Shown one piece after another: positions 32,220 through 41,047 of a DNA stretch of 51,444 bases. The DNA is from Mageeibacillus sp. UBA5734 (GTDB lineage Bacteria > Bacillota > Clostridia > Saccharofermentanales > UBA5734). The translations under genes and the position numbers were made by a program. Position 1 is the stretch's first letter. Every line of letters begins with the position of its first letter. Location of the stretch: NCBI GenBank assembly GCA_002419365.1, contig DIGA01000124.1:1-51444 (forward strand). Reading direction: 5' to 3'. The notes below the pieces were generated by a model that saw nothing but the letters and a program-made list of their open reading frames with translations, made no database searches and was not told the origin of the DNA.

Positions 32220-33956
32220 ATGAAAAAACCGGAACCTCTGAAAAATTACCAGCAACCATTGCTGTCGCATAACCAGATGGTCATCAAACCGGTTGACCAG
32301 GTGCTCTGTCCGGAGGCGGTCTATCTGCTAAGCCAGATCAGGCATCCTGCCTTGCCGGCTTTGCGTGGTGTCGAGGAGATCGAGCTGGACGGACAGCCGC
32401 CACGGGACTGCTTCCTGTTTGATTTCTTGCCCGGAACCAGCCTGGACCGCCTGTCAACAGCTGAGCAGGACGACTGGCCGTTGTTGGCTAAGATCCAATT
32501 TTTCACCGAATTAGCCCAGGTGGTCGATTTTCTCCACGTCCAGTGCGAACCAGGTCTCCTGCATCTGGATATCAAGCCGGCCAATGTCCTGCTCGGCCCC
32601 GATCTCAGGCCGCGCCTGATTGATTTTGGTGCGATGCAGCACTTGGCCCGGGATCCGGCTGGTGAACAACAAGCAGCGGCCTTGCCGGCTTGCTCGGGCC
32701 AGAACATCGCTTGCACCCCTGCCTTTGCCGCTCCAGAGGTCTTGCAGGGACGCCCTGTCATGGCGTCTGATGTCTACGCCATTGGCCTGACCATGATGTC
32801 AGCGCTGACCGGTATCCAGTCAGGCGATGAAATCAAGGCCAGATTACCGGATCTTTTGCGTACTCTGCCACCACCTCTGTCCAGTGTGCTCGTCCGCTGT
32901 CTGCAAACCAGCCCGCTAGACCGGACCGGTACGGCCAGGGAACTGGCCAGCGAGCTGGGCAAGGCCGCTGAAAGGATCCAGACAGCCAGCCAGATTGTTG
33001 CGACAGTCGAAGATCCTGTGGACCCACAGCCCGAGACTGGCCCTCACTCCCTGTCTGAAGCCGAAGCAACACTGATCCAGATGGGACAAGAGACACAAGG
33101 AGCTGGACCAGAACAACCCTCCCGGTTGATCTGTGTCTGGGATGGCCCCGAGTTTGGCTGTGAATTAGCCGTTCAGTTGAAACACTATTACTCGAGCGTG
33201 CTGGTGATTGATTGTGACCTGATGAATCCTCAGGCAGATCTTCTCCTGGGCAAGAAAAGCCGGCCCAGCCTGACCGCTCCTCTGCGATCTACTGACAATC
33301 TCAATCTGGTCCTCAAGGAGGCTTTGCGTGGGACTTTGAACAGCCGCCGCCTGCGTGAACTGGCCTGGCCATCCTTGGCAGAGCCGGTGGATCTGCTGGT
33401 CTTTGGCGACAATCTGGATGAATACGACCACATTCCGGCGGACAGTCTCCTGAAGTTATTGGAGATCGCCCGGCAGAGCTATCCTGTGATCCTCTTGTTG
33501 TGCAACCGGTTCATCTATGACGCCTTCACTTGCCTTGGGCTGATGACAGCGGACCAAGTCCTCGTGCCGCTGACCGGACATGCTGCGGCTTTCCGGTCTG
33601 TGAACCGGTCGATTGACTTTCTGGCCTTGCGCCAGCAGATCGATCCCATGCGAGTCCATATCATTGCTTTCCCCTATGACGAACGTTCGGATCTGAGTCT
33701 GGGCACACTGGATGTCCTGAGCCGGAACCGTCTGGTTGGCAGTGTGCGCACAACATTGGCGCGCCAGCGCCAGAAAGGCACAGCCAAGCCCTACGCGACA
33801 GATATCAGCCCCATCAATGCCAAGGAGTACGATGGCATCATCGCCCGTCTGGGAGCGATTGCCAGAAAGGAAGCTGCTCATGCCAATCATCACCTCACAC
33901 GCCCTGTTCGCCGAACAGTACGGTTCTTATCGCGCCAGACCCATCCAGCTCAATGA
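32220..33956 (+). CDS. Ser/Thr-kinase-like domain fused to TadZ/MinD-like domain, head of Tad operon
   Basis: 578 residues from ATG 32220 (AAAGGCAGG site). N-terminal kinase-like domain (about 19-235): the lysine strand 'MVIKPVD', 'FDFLPGTSLDRL', catalytic loop 'HLDIKPANVLL' (Asp117, Lys119, Asn122), 'IDFGAM' (Asp135), 'AAPEVLQGRPVMASDVYAIG'. The glycine-rich ATP loop is absent, so the N-lobe is shortened and activity uncertain. After a ~65-residue linker, residues about 302-540 resemble TadZ/CpaE ATPases ('SVLVIDCDLMNPQADLLLG'), but the P-loop position reads 'WDGPEFGCEL', not K-G-G-x-G-K-T. TadZ proteins localise Tad pili. The 3' end overlaps tadA by 77 bp, which supports one operon. I do not know this domain combination as a standard TadZ. 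Confidence 0.78.
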   Translation: MKKPEPLKNYQQPLLSHNQMVIKPVDQVLCPEAVYLLSQIRHPALPALRGVEEIELDGQPPRDCFLFDFLPGTSLDRLSTAEQDDWPLLAKIQFFTELAQVVDFLHVQCEPGLLHLDIKPANVLLGPDLRPRLIDFGAMQHLARDPAGEQQAAALPACSGQNIACTPAFAAPEVLQGRPVMASDVYAIGLTMMSALTGIQSGDEIKARLPDLLRTLPPPLSSVLVRCLQTSPLDRTGTARELASELGKAAERIQTASQIVATVEDPVDPQPETGPHSLSEAEATLIQMGQETQGAGPEQPSRLICVWDGPEFGCELAVQLKHYYSSVLVIDCDLMNPQADLLLGKKSRPSLTAPLRSTDNLNLVLKEALRGTLNSRRLRELAWPSLAEPVDLLVFGDNLDEYDHIPADSLLKLLEIARQSYPVILLLCNRFIYDAFTCLGLMTADQVLVPLTGHAAAFRSVNRSIDFLALRQQIDPMRVHIIAFPYDERSDLSLGTLDVLSRNRLVGSVRTTLARQRQKGTAKPYATDISPINAKEYDGIIARLGAIARKEAAHANHHLTRPVRRTVRFLSRQTHPAQ

Positions 33957-35160
33957 TGCCCCTCATCCGGATTTCAATCCACCAGCCCTGACCGACCTGA
34001 TTGCCCAAGTCTCCGCCAGTGTCCTGGCATCTGAACCCGCATTGGTCGCCGAAGTTGCTGCTGGCAAGATCGACCGGGCTGTTCTGGAGAACCTGATCCA
34101 GAAAACGGCCGACCGGGAAAGCCTGCGAGCGGGTTACTACGCCACTGAACTGCGCCAGCAGACGATGGATTTCCTGTTTGGCTATGGTCCTTTGCAGGAA
34201 TATGTCGATGATCCGGACGTGACAGATATCGATGGGACAGGTCCGGCCGAATTCACCGTCAAGCGCCATGGCCAGCGCATGCCCATCCCGGTCCGGTTCA
34301 ATTCGGAACGTGCGTACGACACCTACTGCCGCTTGCTGATCATCCGCCAGGGTGGCCAGATCAACGACAATGACAGCCATTGCCGGGTCACAGACGAGCG
34401 ATTCCGCCTGCGCATCAATGTCACCGTCCCGCCCCGCAGCGCGACGTTCCCGACGGTCTGCATCCGCAAGCATCGCAACATTGCGTACAACCTTGAACAA
34501 CTGGCACGGATCGGCATGTTCCCACCTGAAACCGTAGCGCTGCTCAAGGACATCAGTGCCTCTGACCAGTCTTTTCTGATCTGTGGCAAAGGTGCTTCCG
34601 GCAAAACAACCTTGCTGCGTGCCATGATCAAGGCCATGCCACTTCTGGAGCGCGTTCTGGTCGCCGAAAGTGACAGCGAAATCTACCCTGAAAAACCCTA
34701 TTGCCTGATCCACCGGATTCGCAAGGGGAATGAGGGCGGCTTGCCTGTGACTTTGCGGGACCTGGTTGCCGACGGTCTGACCATGTCGCTGGATACGTAT
34801 TGCATCGGAGAAATTGTCGGTGACGAGGCACTGGAGTTTATCAAGGCTGCCTATTCCGGGCATCGTTGCCTGGCCACGACTCATGCCGAAAGTGGCCGTG
34901 ACGCGCTCGAGCGTTTATTGTCCCTTGCCCGTCCGGCTACGACTGGGGAAAGCGAAACCAGCTTGCGCTCCATGCTGGCCAAAGGAGTCGATACAGTCAT
35001 CTATTTGAAAAATTTTCGTCTGGAAGAGATCTGGACTGTGACGAACAGCCAAGACCTGGAGGGGCAGTATGAAATGGATCGAATTTGGCCGCAACCGGCA
35101 ACAGAGACTGGAAATTCTCCAATTGACAAGCTTGCTGAATCGCTGGTGCCAGGTTCGTGA
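33880..35160 (+). CDS. tadA: Tad pilus secretion ATPase TadA/CpaF
   Basis: 426 residues from ATG 33880 (AAAGGA eight bases upstream), starting inside the upstream gene. N-terminal all-helical region, 'FGYGPLQEYVDDPDVTDI' typical of CpaF, then the ATPase core with Walker A 'GKGASGKTT', Walker B region 'DTYCIGEIVGDEAL' and the histidine box 'CLATTHAES'. It powers assembly of Flp pili. The unusually long overlaps at both ends (77 bp and 92 bp) indicate tight translational coupling. Confidence 0.92.
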   Translation: MPIITSHALFAEQYGSYRARPIQLNDAPHPDFNPPALTDLIAQVSASVLASEPALVAEVAAGKIDRAVLENLIQKTADRESLRAGYYATELRQQTMDFLFGYGPLQEYVDDPDVTDIDGTGPAEFTVKRHGQRMPIPVRFNSERAYDTYCRLLIIRQGGQINDNDSHCRVTDERFRLRINVTVPPRSATFPTVCIRKHRNIAYNLEQLARIGMFPPETVALLKDISASDQSFLICGKGASGKTTLLRAMIKAMPLLERVLVAESDSEIYPEKPYCLIHRIRKGNEGGLPVTLRDLVADGLTMSLDTYCIGEIVGDEALEFIKAAYSGHRCLATTHAESGRDALERLLSLARPATTGESETSLRSMLAKGVDTVIYLKNFRLEEIWTVTNSQDLEGQYEMDRIWPQPATETGNSPIDKLAESLVPGS

Positions 35161-35638
35161 GAATCTGATGTACGCATTTGAGCGCTGTCTGGACAGCTCA
35201 CTGAGTCCATCTTTGAACCGAGCCATCCAGGACCTTTTAACCCGGATCAGGGGCGGTATGCCGCCGGACCAGGCGTTGGAGATGTTTCAGGCTTATTCAG
35301 ACCTGGAGCCTTTCCAGGACTTGGTGATTGCCCTGCGGTTCAACTTTCGCCATCGTGGCAGATTGCCAGCTCTGCTGGAACTCCTGGAAATCCAGCAAAA
35401 CAAGCTGGAAGAGGCTCAAAATGACCGCAGGATCGGTAATCGTTCCGACCTTATCCTGGCAGTCTTGCTCACGGGTGCTGTGCCAATCCTATTTTGCATC
35501 CGCCTGGCTTCCAGCACCGAGACGAGGCAACTGTTTCTGCACCAAACCACGGGCCCACTGTTGCTGGTGCTTTCTGCCCTGGCCTATGTCGCAGCAGTCC
35601 TGGTCCTGGTCCGGGCTTACCGGCAAATCCGGTCTTGA
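35069..35638 (+). CDS. Tad inner-membrane platform protein, TadB-like (short)
   Basis: 189 residues, starting 92 bases inside tadA after GGAGGGG. The N-terminal helical part resembles a type II secretion F domain ('GGMPPDQALEMFQAYSDLEPFQDLVIALRF'), with two C-terminal membrane helices (130-145 and 163-183). Shorter than usual TadB (~300 residues): the N-terminal membrane segments are missing. With TadC it forms the membrane platform for pilus assembly. Confidence 0.8.
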   Translation: MKWIEFGRNRQQRLEILQLTSLLNRWCQVRENLMYAFERCLDSSLSPSLNRAIQDLLTRIRGGMPPDQALEMFQAYSDLEPFQDLVIALRFNFRHRGRLPALLELLEIQQNKLEEAQNDRRIGNRSDLILAVLLTGAVPILFCIRLASSTETRQLFLHQTTGPLLLVLSALAYVAAVLVLVRAYRQIRS

Positions 35639-35650
35639 AAGGTGTCCCCC

Positions 35651-36508
35651 ATGAGGGAGATATTTTTGACACTCCGCCCTTACATGCCTTGGATCTTGCT
35701 TGGCCTGATCCTTTGGGCCATTGTCTACAACCTGCTTCCGGCTGTGGCCTGCCGGTTTGACAGCCGCCTGGCCAGCGCCTTTTACAAAAGGCAGCCCGAA
35801 CTCGACTACAGCTGGCTCAGCCGGCTACCATCCCCCTGGGTGGAATCTCTGAGCCAGCGCCTGCTGGCTGCAGGATTTCGTGAGCGCAAGTCGGTCGCAA
35901 CCTATCTTCTGGCAATGACCGGTCCCATCCTCTTTCTGTTACTTCTGGCAACCATCGTCCGCGGTCCGATCCACCTGTATACCCTCTCCGGTGGCCTGGC
36001 AGCCGTCCTGGTCAATGGCTGGGTCACGCACCGCATCCGGCAACGGCAACAGTCTTTCCAACTGAGCCTCTACAAGATCTACCGGTTTCTCGACCTGCAG
36101 CTGACTTCCGGTGTCAATGCCTTTGATGTACTCAAAGGGCTGCCCGAAGCCATCGCTCAGCCGCTGATCCGGGAAGATTTCCTGAGGTTTTCTGCCCGCC
36201 TGGAACTGACACAAGATTTGGACCGGGCTTTGGATGAATTGCAAGTCGCTTTTGCCGGACCGGATATGAACCTGCTGGCATCGCAATTGCGCAACAGCAT
36301 GCAGACAGGTGTCATGGGCCAGACTTTCCAGCGCATGGAAAGCCTGCTCTTCAACCGCCACCTCAGTCTGGTCCGAGCCCGCAGCAAACAGTTGCGCAAC
36401 GACTTGCTGATCGTCGCCCTGCTGGCACTGGTGCCGCTCGAAATCCTGTACCTTTTCCCGCTGGCTGCCCAGGCTGTGCAATCCCTGGGCCAATTATACG
36501 GACCGTAG
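35651..36508 (+). CDS. Tad inner-membrane platform protein, TadC-like
   Basis: 285 residues from ATG 35651 (AAAGG eight bases upstream; the GTG at 35642 is closer to that site). Membrane helices near 12-32, 85-125 and 258-278 flank a cytoplasmic T2SSF domain ('LYKIYRFLDLQLTSGVNAFDVLKGLP', 'LRNSMQTGVMGQTFQRMESL'). Same topology as TadC. Only twelve bases after the TadB-like gene. Confidence 0.82.
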   Translation: MREIFLTLRPYMPWILLGLILWAIVYNLLPAVACRFDSRLASAFYKRQPELDYSWLSRLPSPWVESLSQRLLAAGFRERKSVATYLLAMTGPILFLLLLATIVRGPIHLYTLSGGLAAVLVNGWVTHRIRQRQQSFQLSLYKIYRFLDLQLTSGVNAFDVLKGLPEAIAQPLIREDFLRFSARLELTQDLDRALDELQVAFAGPDMNLLASQLRNSMQTGVMGQTFQRMESLLFNRHLSLVRARSKQLRNDLLIVALLALVPLEILYLFPLAAQAVQSLGQLYGP

Positions 36509-36554
36509 CGCACCATTCGATGCGCCGGCAATAGATTTTTCAGGAGGATATCCC

Positions 36555-36818
36555 ATGTACAACCGCACAATCAAACCCATCCAAACCCTGCTCTGCCGCA
36601 TCAACCGCGATCGTGCAACCAAACTGCCAACCCAAAGAAGCTGGCGCAAACGTTCCGGATTTGGCCTGAACGAAGTCATCGGCATTGCCATCACGGTCAC
36701 GGTTGCGGCGCTGATTGTTGCTCCAGGGGTCCAAGGACTTGCCCAAACGGCTATTACCAACATGAACACGTGGTTCACATCCATTTCGGGTGATTTGTTT
36801 GCAACAACAATAACCTGA
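36555..36818 (+). CDS. flp: Flp-type prepilin
   Basis: 87 residues. Basic leader ending 'RKRSG', predicted cleavage after Gly35 (G|FGLNE), with the required Glu at +5 (Glu40) and then a ~20-residue hydrophobic helix. Mature pilin about 52 residues. The leader is longer than in most Flp pilins. AGGAGG nine bases upstream. Its processing needs a prepilin peptidase, and none with catalytic aspartates is in this window. Confidence 0.88.
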   Translation: MYNRTIKPIQTLLCRINRDRATKLPTQRSWRKRSGFGLNEVIGIAITVTVAALIVAPGVQGLAQTAITNMNTWFTSISGDLFATTIT

Positions 36819-36891
36819 TGATCTGGCGGTCATCTGCATCGGTCTGACTGAACTACAAAGGATCTCGTTCATAAGGTTCGAGGAGGTGTCC

Positions 36892-37284
36892 ATGATTGCT
36901 CAGGCAATTGTCCTTGCTTTGTCCCTGGTGGCGATGGTTGGTATCAGCCTGCAGGGAATCTTGTTTACGGTGCCGATCTTCCAGCGGATGACCTTTGATT
37001 CCATTTGCCACCGTGGACTGATGCAGATGGATCAGTCAGGCGGCATGACAGATGATATCCAGCTCTTCCTGGAAAGTCACCTCTCGCAGGCTGGGTTTCA
37101 GGAGCTCACTATCCATGGGGATCGCTTGGTTCCCCTCGGCACTGAAATGTCGCTTTATGTGCAGGCATCCCTTGCTGTTCGCAGCCTGACGACCGGATTG
37201 CAGATGACTCAGGAGACACGTACTTTTGTTTACCACAACAGCATCTTGTCCAGGCATCTGGTCACTGCAGCGGGGATGCCATGA
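36892..37284 (+). CDS. TadE-like minor pseudopilin
   Basis: 130 residues from ATG 36892 (AGGAGG at 36881-36886). One N-terminal hydrophobic helix, no lipobox, then a small soluble domain ('MTDDIQLFLESHLSQAGFQ', 'MSLYVQASLAVRSL'). Position after flp and size fit the pseudopilins that accompany Flp pili in Gram-positive Tad loci. ATGA overlap with the next gene. Confidence 0.65.
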   Translation: MIAQAIVLALSLVAMVGISLQGILFTVPIFQRMTFDSICHRGLMQMDQSGGMTDDIQLFLESHLSQAGFQELTIHGDRLVPLGTEMSLYVQASLAVRSLTTGLQMTQETRTFVYHNSILSRHLVTAAGMP

Positions 37285-37781
37285 ATAGACCGGGGTCGAA
37301 GCACTCGTGTAGCCCTGTGCATCTACGATCTGTTCGTGGTTCAGTAGGCCTCGTGCTGATTCTGGCCAGTCTGACTGCTTTCCTGCTCCTGCCGTTTCTG
37401 TCTGGCCTGGTTCGGACCGCGTACAGCCAGCTGATTGTTTTGCGGGCTGGAGCCCTGCTCGATGAGACATTGCCTTCAGCCAGCCTGTGCCTGGATCCGG
37501 ACAGGCTGGCCGAGGGCAAGCTGGTCCTGGATGATGCAGCTGTGGAAGCCCTGGTCCGGACACGACTCGAAACAACGCTTCCTTCTTTGCTGGCTGGCCG
37601 GCTGGAGGTTTTGTCCGTCTCTGTGAGCTGGTTGCCCATTCCTGTTTCTGATAACCATTGGCTGGGGGATCGCCAGCCCGGCCAGATCCCGGCTGTCTCC
37701 TGTACCATCCGGCTCGTGCCGCAGGCAGGGGATCCGGTCTTGCTCACCCGATCGGTGAAATTGCTGCAAACACCGGACTAA
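37281..37781 (+). CDS. TadE/TadG-like pseudopilin
   Basis: 166 residues. Basic N-terminus, one membrane helix ('SVGLVLILASLTAFLLLPFL'), then a helical-to-beta extracytoplasmic domain. Starts at ATGA inside the preceding gene. Topology and location suggest a second minor pseudopilin. No clear G-x3-E cleavage motif is seen, so processing is uncertain. Confidence 0.62.
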   Translation: MNRPGSKHSCSPVHLRSVRGSVGLVLILASLTAFLLLPFLSGLVRTAYSQLIVLRAGALLDETLPSASLCLDPDRLAEGKLVLDDAAVEALVRTRLETTLPSLLAGRLEVLSVSVSWLPIPVSDNHWLGDRQPGQIPAVSCTIRLVPQAGDPVLLTRSVKLLQTPD

Positions 37782-37801
37782 CACGACCCCTGGAGGGAAC
37801 G

Positions 37802-38449
37802 ATGCGCAAATATCAGCAAACCCTGTTATCCATTTTGTTGACTGTGATCCTGCTGGGCCTGGCATACTGGGCCGGGCGGGATCAACCTGTTGTTGAGATG
37901 AAGCCAGTGGTCAGAGTAGCCCAGGATGTACCGGCTGGAAGCCAGCTGTCTGCTGCAGATCTGGCCTTGGTGGAGTTACCTGTTTCCACGCTCATGGGCA
38001 ACTATTTCCAGGAGCTGACTTTGGCCATTGGCCAGTGGACGATGGAACCGCTGGCTGCAGGAGAAATTTTAATCAGCACAAAAGTGTCTCAACAGCCATC
38101 CGGGATCAGATTCCCTAATCCTGGACCGGGACGCCGGTTGATGACGGTTGAACTTGCACCGGGTGCGGCCAATGGATTTTACCTCGGTCCAGGCAATCGG
38201 ATCGATCTCATTCTGGTTCCGCGTCAGGATCATGGCGGACTCGAAATGACCCAGACCATTCGCAATATTGAAATCATCGAGGTGATTGGCGCTGGGGAGG
38301 CTGCTTCCAGTTTCCTGCCTGCGGCCAGTCCATCCTCAGCGTTGCTCTGCCTGGATGTCAGCCTGCAGCAGGCCCAGCAGCTCGCTGAAGCCAAGAGCCG
38401 GACAGATATCCAGATCGCAGTCATCAATGAATCCTCCGCTGGAGAATGA
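37802..38449 (+). CDS. cpaB: CpaB/RcpC-like pilus assembly protein (SAF domain)
   Basis: 215 residues. Signal-anchor (about 8-24), then the SAF domain 'VVRVAQDVPAGSQLSAADLALVELP', 'MEPLAAGEILISTKV', followed by the RcpC/CpaB core ('MTVELAPGAANGFYLGPGNRIDLILVP'). It faces the wall side and stabilises the pilus machine. Here it is the last gene of the operon, whereas in classic tad loci it comes near the start. Confidence 0.85.
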   Translation: MRKYQQTLLSILLTVILLGLAYWAGRDQPVVEMKPVVRVAQDVPAGSQLSAADLALVELPVSTLMGNYFQELTLAIGQWTMEPLAAGEILISTKVSQQPSGIRFPNPGPGRRLMTVELAPGAANGFYLGPGNRIDLILVPRQDHGGLEMTQTIRNIEIIEVIGAGEAASSFLPAASPSSALLCLDVSLQQAQQLAEAKSRTDIQIAVINESSAGE

Positions 38450-38501
38450 TCCGGCAGCCGGGATGTCACCAGATGTGACTGGTTTTGGTGACGGAGGCAT
38501 T

Positions 38502-38529
38502 TTGAAAAGTCTGTTTGATCTGTTATATT
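38502..38529 (+). promoter_or_regulatory. Promoter of the araC-fol operon
   Basis: TTGAAA (38502-38507), a 16-bp spacer and TATATT (38524-38529), 20 bp before the regulator start codon. Confidence 0.6.
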
Positions 38530-38548
38530 GGATTGCAGGTGATGCACG

Positions 38549-39547
38549 ATGTTTGAAGATCTACTACCTGCAGTCGAAAGAGGCATCCTTGAAGCGGCTG
38601 GTGCGATTCCAGTTGTGTTCAAAGGTCTGGAACGCTCCTTTGAAAAGGGCGCTTCTTTTTCAGCGCCCAGCCGGCATGATCACCATGAACTGGTCTATCT
38701 GCGCAGTGGCCGGGCTGAGTTTGATCTCGAGGGCCGCAAGGTTATCGTCGACAAGGGAAGCTCTCTGGTCATCCGGCCGCGAGTCACCCACTCGCTGCGG
38801 GCTATCGATGGTTTCGTCGAAATCGTCGCCGTCTATTTTGGCTTTGCCCACCCCAATACGTTGCCATTGCCACCCCATGGTCAGCTGGCGCAGACAGGCT
38901 TCCAGTTCCGTACCACCGATATCGAACCGCGAAGCCTGGAAAAATTCCTTAGTTTTGCCACTGGCAATGAGCCGGCAACAGACGACAAGGCACCTGATCC
39001 ATTTATCCTGATCCGGGGCAAGAGCCGCCAGGATATTGCCAGCCTGGTGGAACGGATTTTGCGGGAGAATCGCCTGGAGTCCTATGGCCAGGAACTCATG
39101 ATGCAGCTGCTGGCTATGGAGCTTCTGGTGACCCTGGCCCGAGGCCTGCGGGAAGAATGGGAAGAAAGCCTTCGTGTCCGTACGGGCAAGGCGAGGGAAC
39201 TGGTGCGGATCGCCAGGGATTTCATCATTGAAAACCACGACCGGGATATCTCCGTTGCCGAGGTCGCTGGCTATGTATTCCTGAGCCAGGGTTATTTTAC
39301 CCGGGCTTTCCGCGATGAGACAGGCCTCTCTCCGATGGCTTTCCTGATGCAGATCCGGGTAGAGCATGCTTGCAAGCTGCTGGAGCAGAAGGATATCAAA
39401 GTCAGCGGCGTTGCTGACCAAGTTGGATTTTCGAGTCCGCAGCGCTTCAATGCAGCGTTCAGAAAGCACATCGGCATGACTCCGATGGAATATCGCCGGA
39501 TGGTGCTGCGGCAAAAGACCGGCCAAGAACAGACAGGTGAATCATGA
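38549..39547 (+). CDS. AraC-family transcription regulator with cupin sensor
   Basis: 332 residues. N-terminal cupin-like sensor ('HDHHELVYLRSGRAEFDLEGRK', 'LVIRPRVTHSLRA'), a middle linker, and a C-terminal double helix-turn-helix ('ISVAEVAGYVFLSQGYFTRAFRDETGLSPMAFL', 'VSGVADQVGFSSPQRFNAAFRKHIGMTPMEYR'). The stop overlaps the folE start (ATGA), so the regulator is translated with the folate genes. The effector is unknown. A dedicated AraC regulator for pterin synthesis is unusual. Confidence 0.9.
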   Translation: MFEDLLPAVERGILEAAGAIPVVFKGLERSFEKGASFSAPSRHDHHELVYLRSGRAEFDLEGRKVIVDKGSSLVIRPRVTHSLRAIDGFVEIVAVYFGFAHPNTLPLPPHGQLAQTGFQFRTTDIEPRSLEKFLSFATGNEPATDDKAPDPFILIRGKSRQDIASLVERILRENRLESYGQELMMQLLAMELLVTLARGLREEWEESLRVRTGKARELVRIARDFIIENHDRDISVAEVAGYVFLSQGYFTRAFRDETGLSPMAFLMQIRVEHACKLLEQKDIKVSGVADQVGFSSPQRFNAAFRKHIGMTPMEYRRMVLRQKTGQEQTGES

Positions 39548-40119
39548 ACAATCAACCAATGGATCTGCCGCGGATCGAACGCGCTGTCCGTGAAATCCTC
39601 CTGGCGATCGGAGAGGATCCGGACCGCGAGGGCCTGCTGGAGACCCCGCAACGGGTAGCCCGCATGTACAGTGAAATTTTTGCCGGCCTGCACGAACCGA
39701 TCGAGAACTCGATCAAGGTCTTCAACGAAAAAGACCATGATGAAATGATCCTGGTCGGTGATATTCCTTTTTATTCGATGTGTGAGCACCATCTGCTGCC
39801 TTTCATTGGCAAGGCCCATGTCGTTTATATCCCCAATCAGGGCCGGATTCTGGGCTTGTCTAAAATTGCCCGGATCGTGGACATGATGTCCAAAAAGCCA
39901 CAGTTGCAGGAACGGTTGACGTCCCAGATCGCTGACACGATTGTCGAGGCAGTTGCACCCCTTGGCGTCGCGGTGGTGGTGGAAGCTGAACATCTGTGCA
40001 TGACCATGCGCGGAATCAAAAAGCCAGGCTCCATGACGGTCACTTCTGCCTTGCGCGGCTTGTGCAAGAAAGATGCACGCAGCCGGGCAGAGGCTCTGGC
40101 TTTGATCCATCATACATGA
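39544..40119 (+). CDS. folE: GTP cyclohydrolase I
   Basis: 191 residues, standard. 'EDPDREGLLETPQRVARMY', zinc motif 'CEHHLLPF', 'GLSKIARIVDMM', 'CMTMRGIKKPGS'. Converts GTP to dihydroneopterin triphosphate, the first step of folate synthesis. Overlaps both neighbours by four bases. Confidence 0.97.
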   Translation: MNNQPMDLPRIERAVREILLAIGEDPDREGLLETPQRVARMYSEIFAGLHEPIENSIKVFNEKDHDEMILVGDIPFYSMCEHHLLPFIGKAHVVYIPNQGRILGLSKIARIVDMMSKKPQLQERLTSQIADTIVEAVAPLGVAVVVEAEHLCMTMRGIKKPGSMTVTSALRGLCKKDARSRAEALALIHHT

Positions 40120-41033
40120 TGGCATCAAGCCCTTTTTTCCAAGCCAGACACTACAAACTGCCGCTGGGGACCCGGACTTATGTGGTCGGGATCTTGAATG
40201 TCACGCCGGACTCCTTTTCAGATGGTGGTCGCTTCGATTCCCTGCCAGCAGCCATGCTGCAGGCGGAGCAGTTGATCGCATCCGGAGCGGACATCCTCGA
40301 TATCGGTGGAGAATCCACCCGGCCTGGTTCTGTGACTGTAGCGGCGCCTGATGAAATCAAACGCGTCATTCCAGTCATCAAACAGCTGGCCCAGACCTGC
40401 CAGGTGCCATTGTCTGTCGATACGTTCAAGGCTGAAGTGGCTGAAGCGGCCCTGGCTGCCGGGGCAGCGATCATCAACGACGTGACAGGTCTGCTGGGCG
40501 ATCCGGACATGGCACAGGTGGTAGCCCGGTACGGGGCTGGCCTTATCCTGATGCATAATCCGGTGCTCTATCGCCAAGGTCATCCGGCTGCTGCAGCCTT
40601 CACCAACATGCCGTATCTCGATGCGCAGACCACTGCCCGGTTTTCTGGACTAAACCTTCTGGCTGCGACCAGGCTGTTCTTCGATACTGGCGTGGACCGG
40701 GCCGTGACCGCCGGGATAGACAGGACTCGGATCATCCTGGATCCAGGTATCGGATTTGGCCTGACAACAGACGAATCATTGGACCTGATTCATTCCCTGA
40801 GCCAGATCCAGCTGGATGCGTCAAAACGCTTACCCGTACTCATCGGTCCCTCGCGGAAAAGGTTCATTGGTGACATCCTGGGCAAGCCTGTGCAGGAACG
40901 GCTCAACGGTACGATAGCTGCATCGGTCGCTGCGATAGCCTGCGGAGCTGATTTTGTCCGTGTCCATGACGTTGCGCCGGTTGCCGAGGCCGTCCGAGTC
41001 AGTGATGCCATATTGCGTCGTTCTGGCCAGTGA
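40116..41033 (+). CDS. folP: Dihydropteroate synthase
   Basis: 305 residues from ATG 40116, overlapping the folE stop; an ATG at 40119 is equally possible. Motifs 'GILNVTPDSFSDGG', 'DIGGESTRPGS', 'VDTFKAEVAEAAL', 'IINDVTG', 'DPGIGFG', 'GPSRKRFIG'. Joins p-aminobenzoate with the pterin diphosphate. The sulfonamide target. Confidence 0.96.
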   Translation: MMASSPFFQARHYKLPLGTRTYVVGILNVTPDSFSDGGRFDSLPAAMLQAEQLIASGADILDIGGESTRPGSVTVAAPDEIKRVIPVIKQLAQTCQVPLSVDTFKAEVAEAALAAGAAIINDVTGLLGDPDMAQVVARYGAGLILMHNPVLYRQGHPAAAAFTNMPYLDAQTTARFSGLNLLAATRLFFDTGVDRAVTAGIDRTRIILDPGIGFGLTTDESLDLIHSLSQIQLDASKRLPVLIGPSRKRFIGDILGKPVQERLNGTIAASVAAIACGADFVRVHDVAPVAEAVRVSDAILRRSGQ

Positions 41034-41047
41034 GCAGAGGAGATACC

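Noticed and set aside
35494..35760. Extra small plus-strand gene between tadB and tadC
   Set aside because: This frame overlaps both genes, has no ribosome site and gives no hydrophobic or pilin-like pattern.
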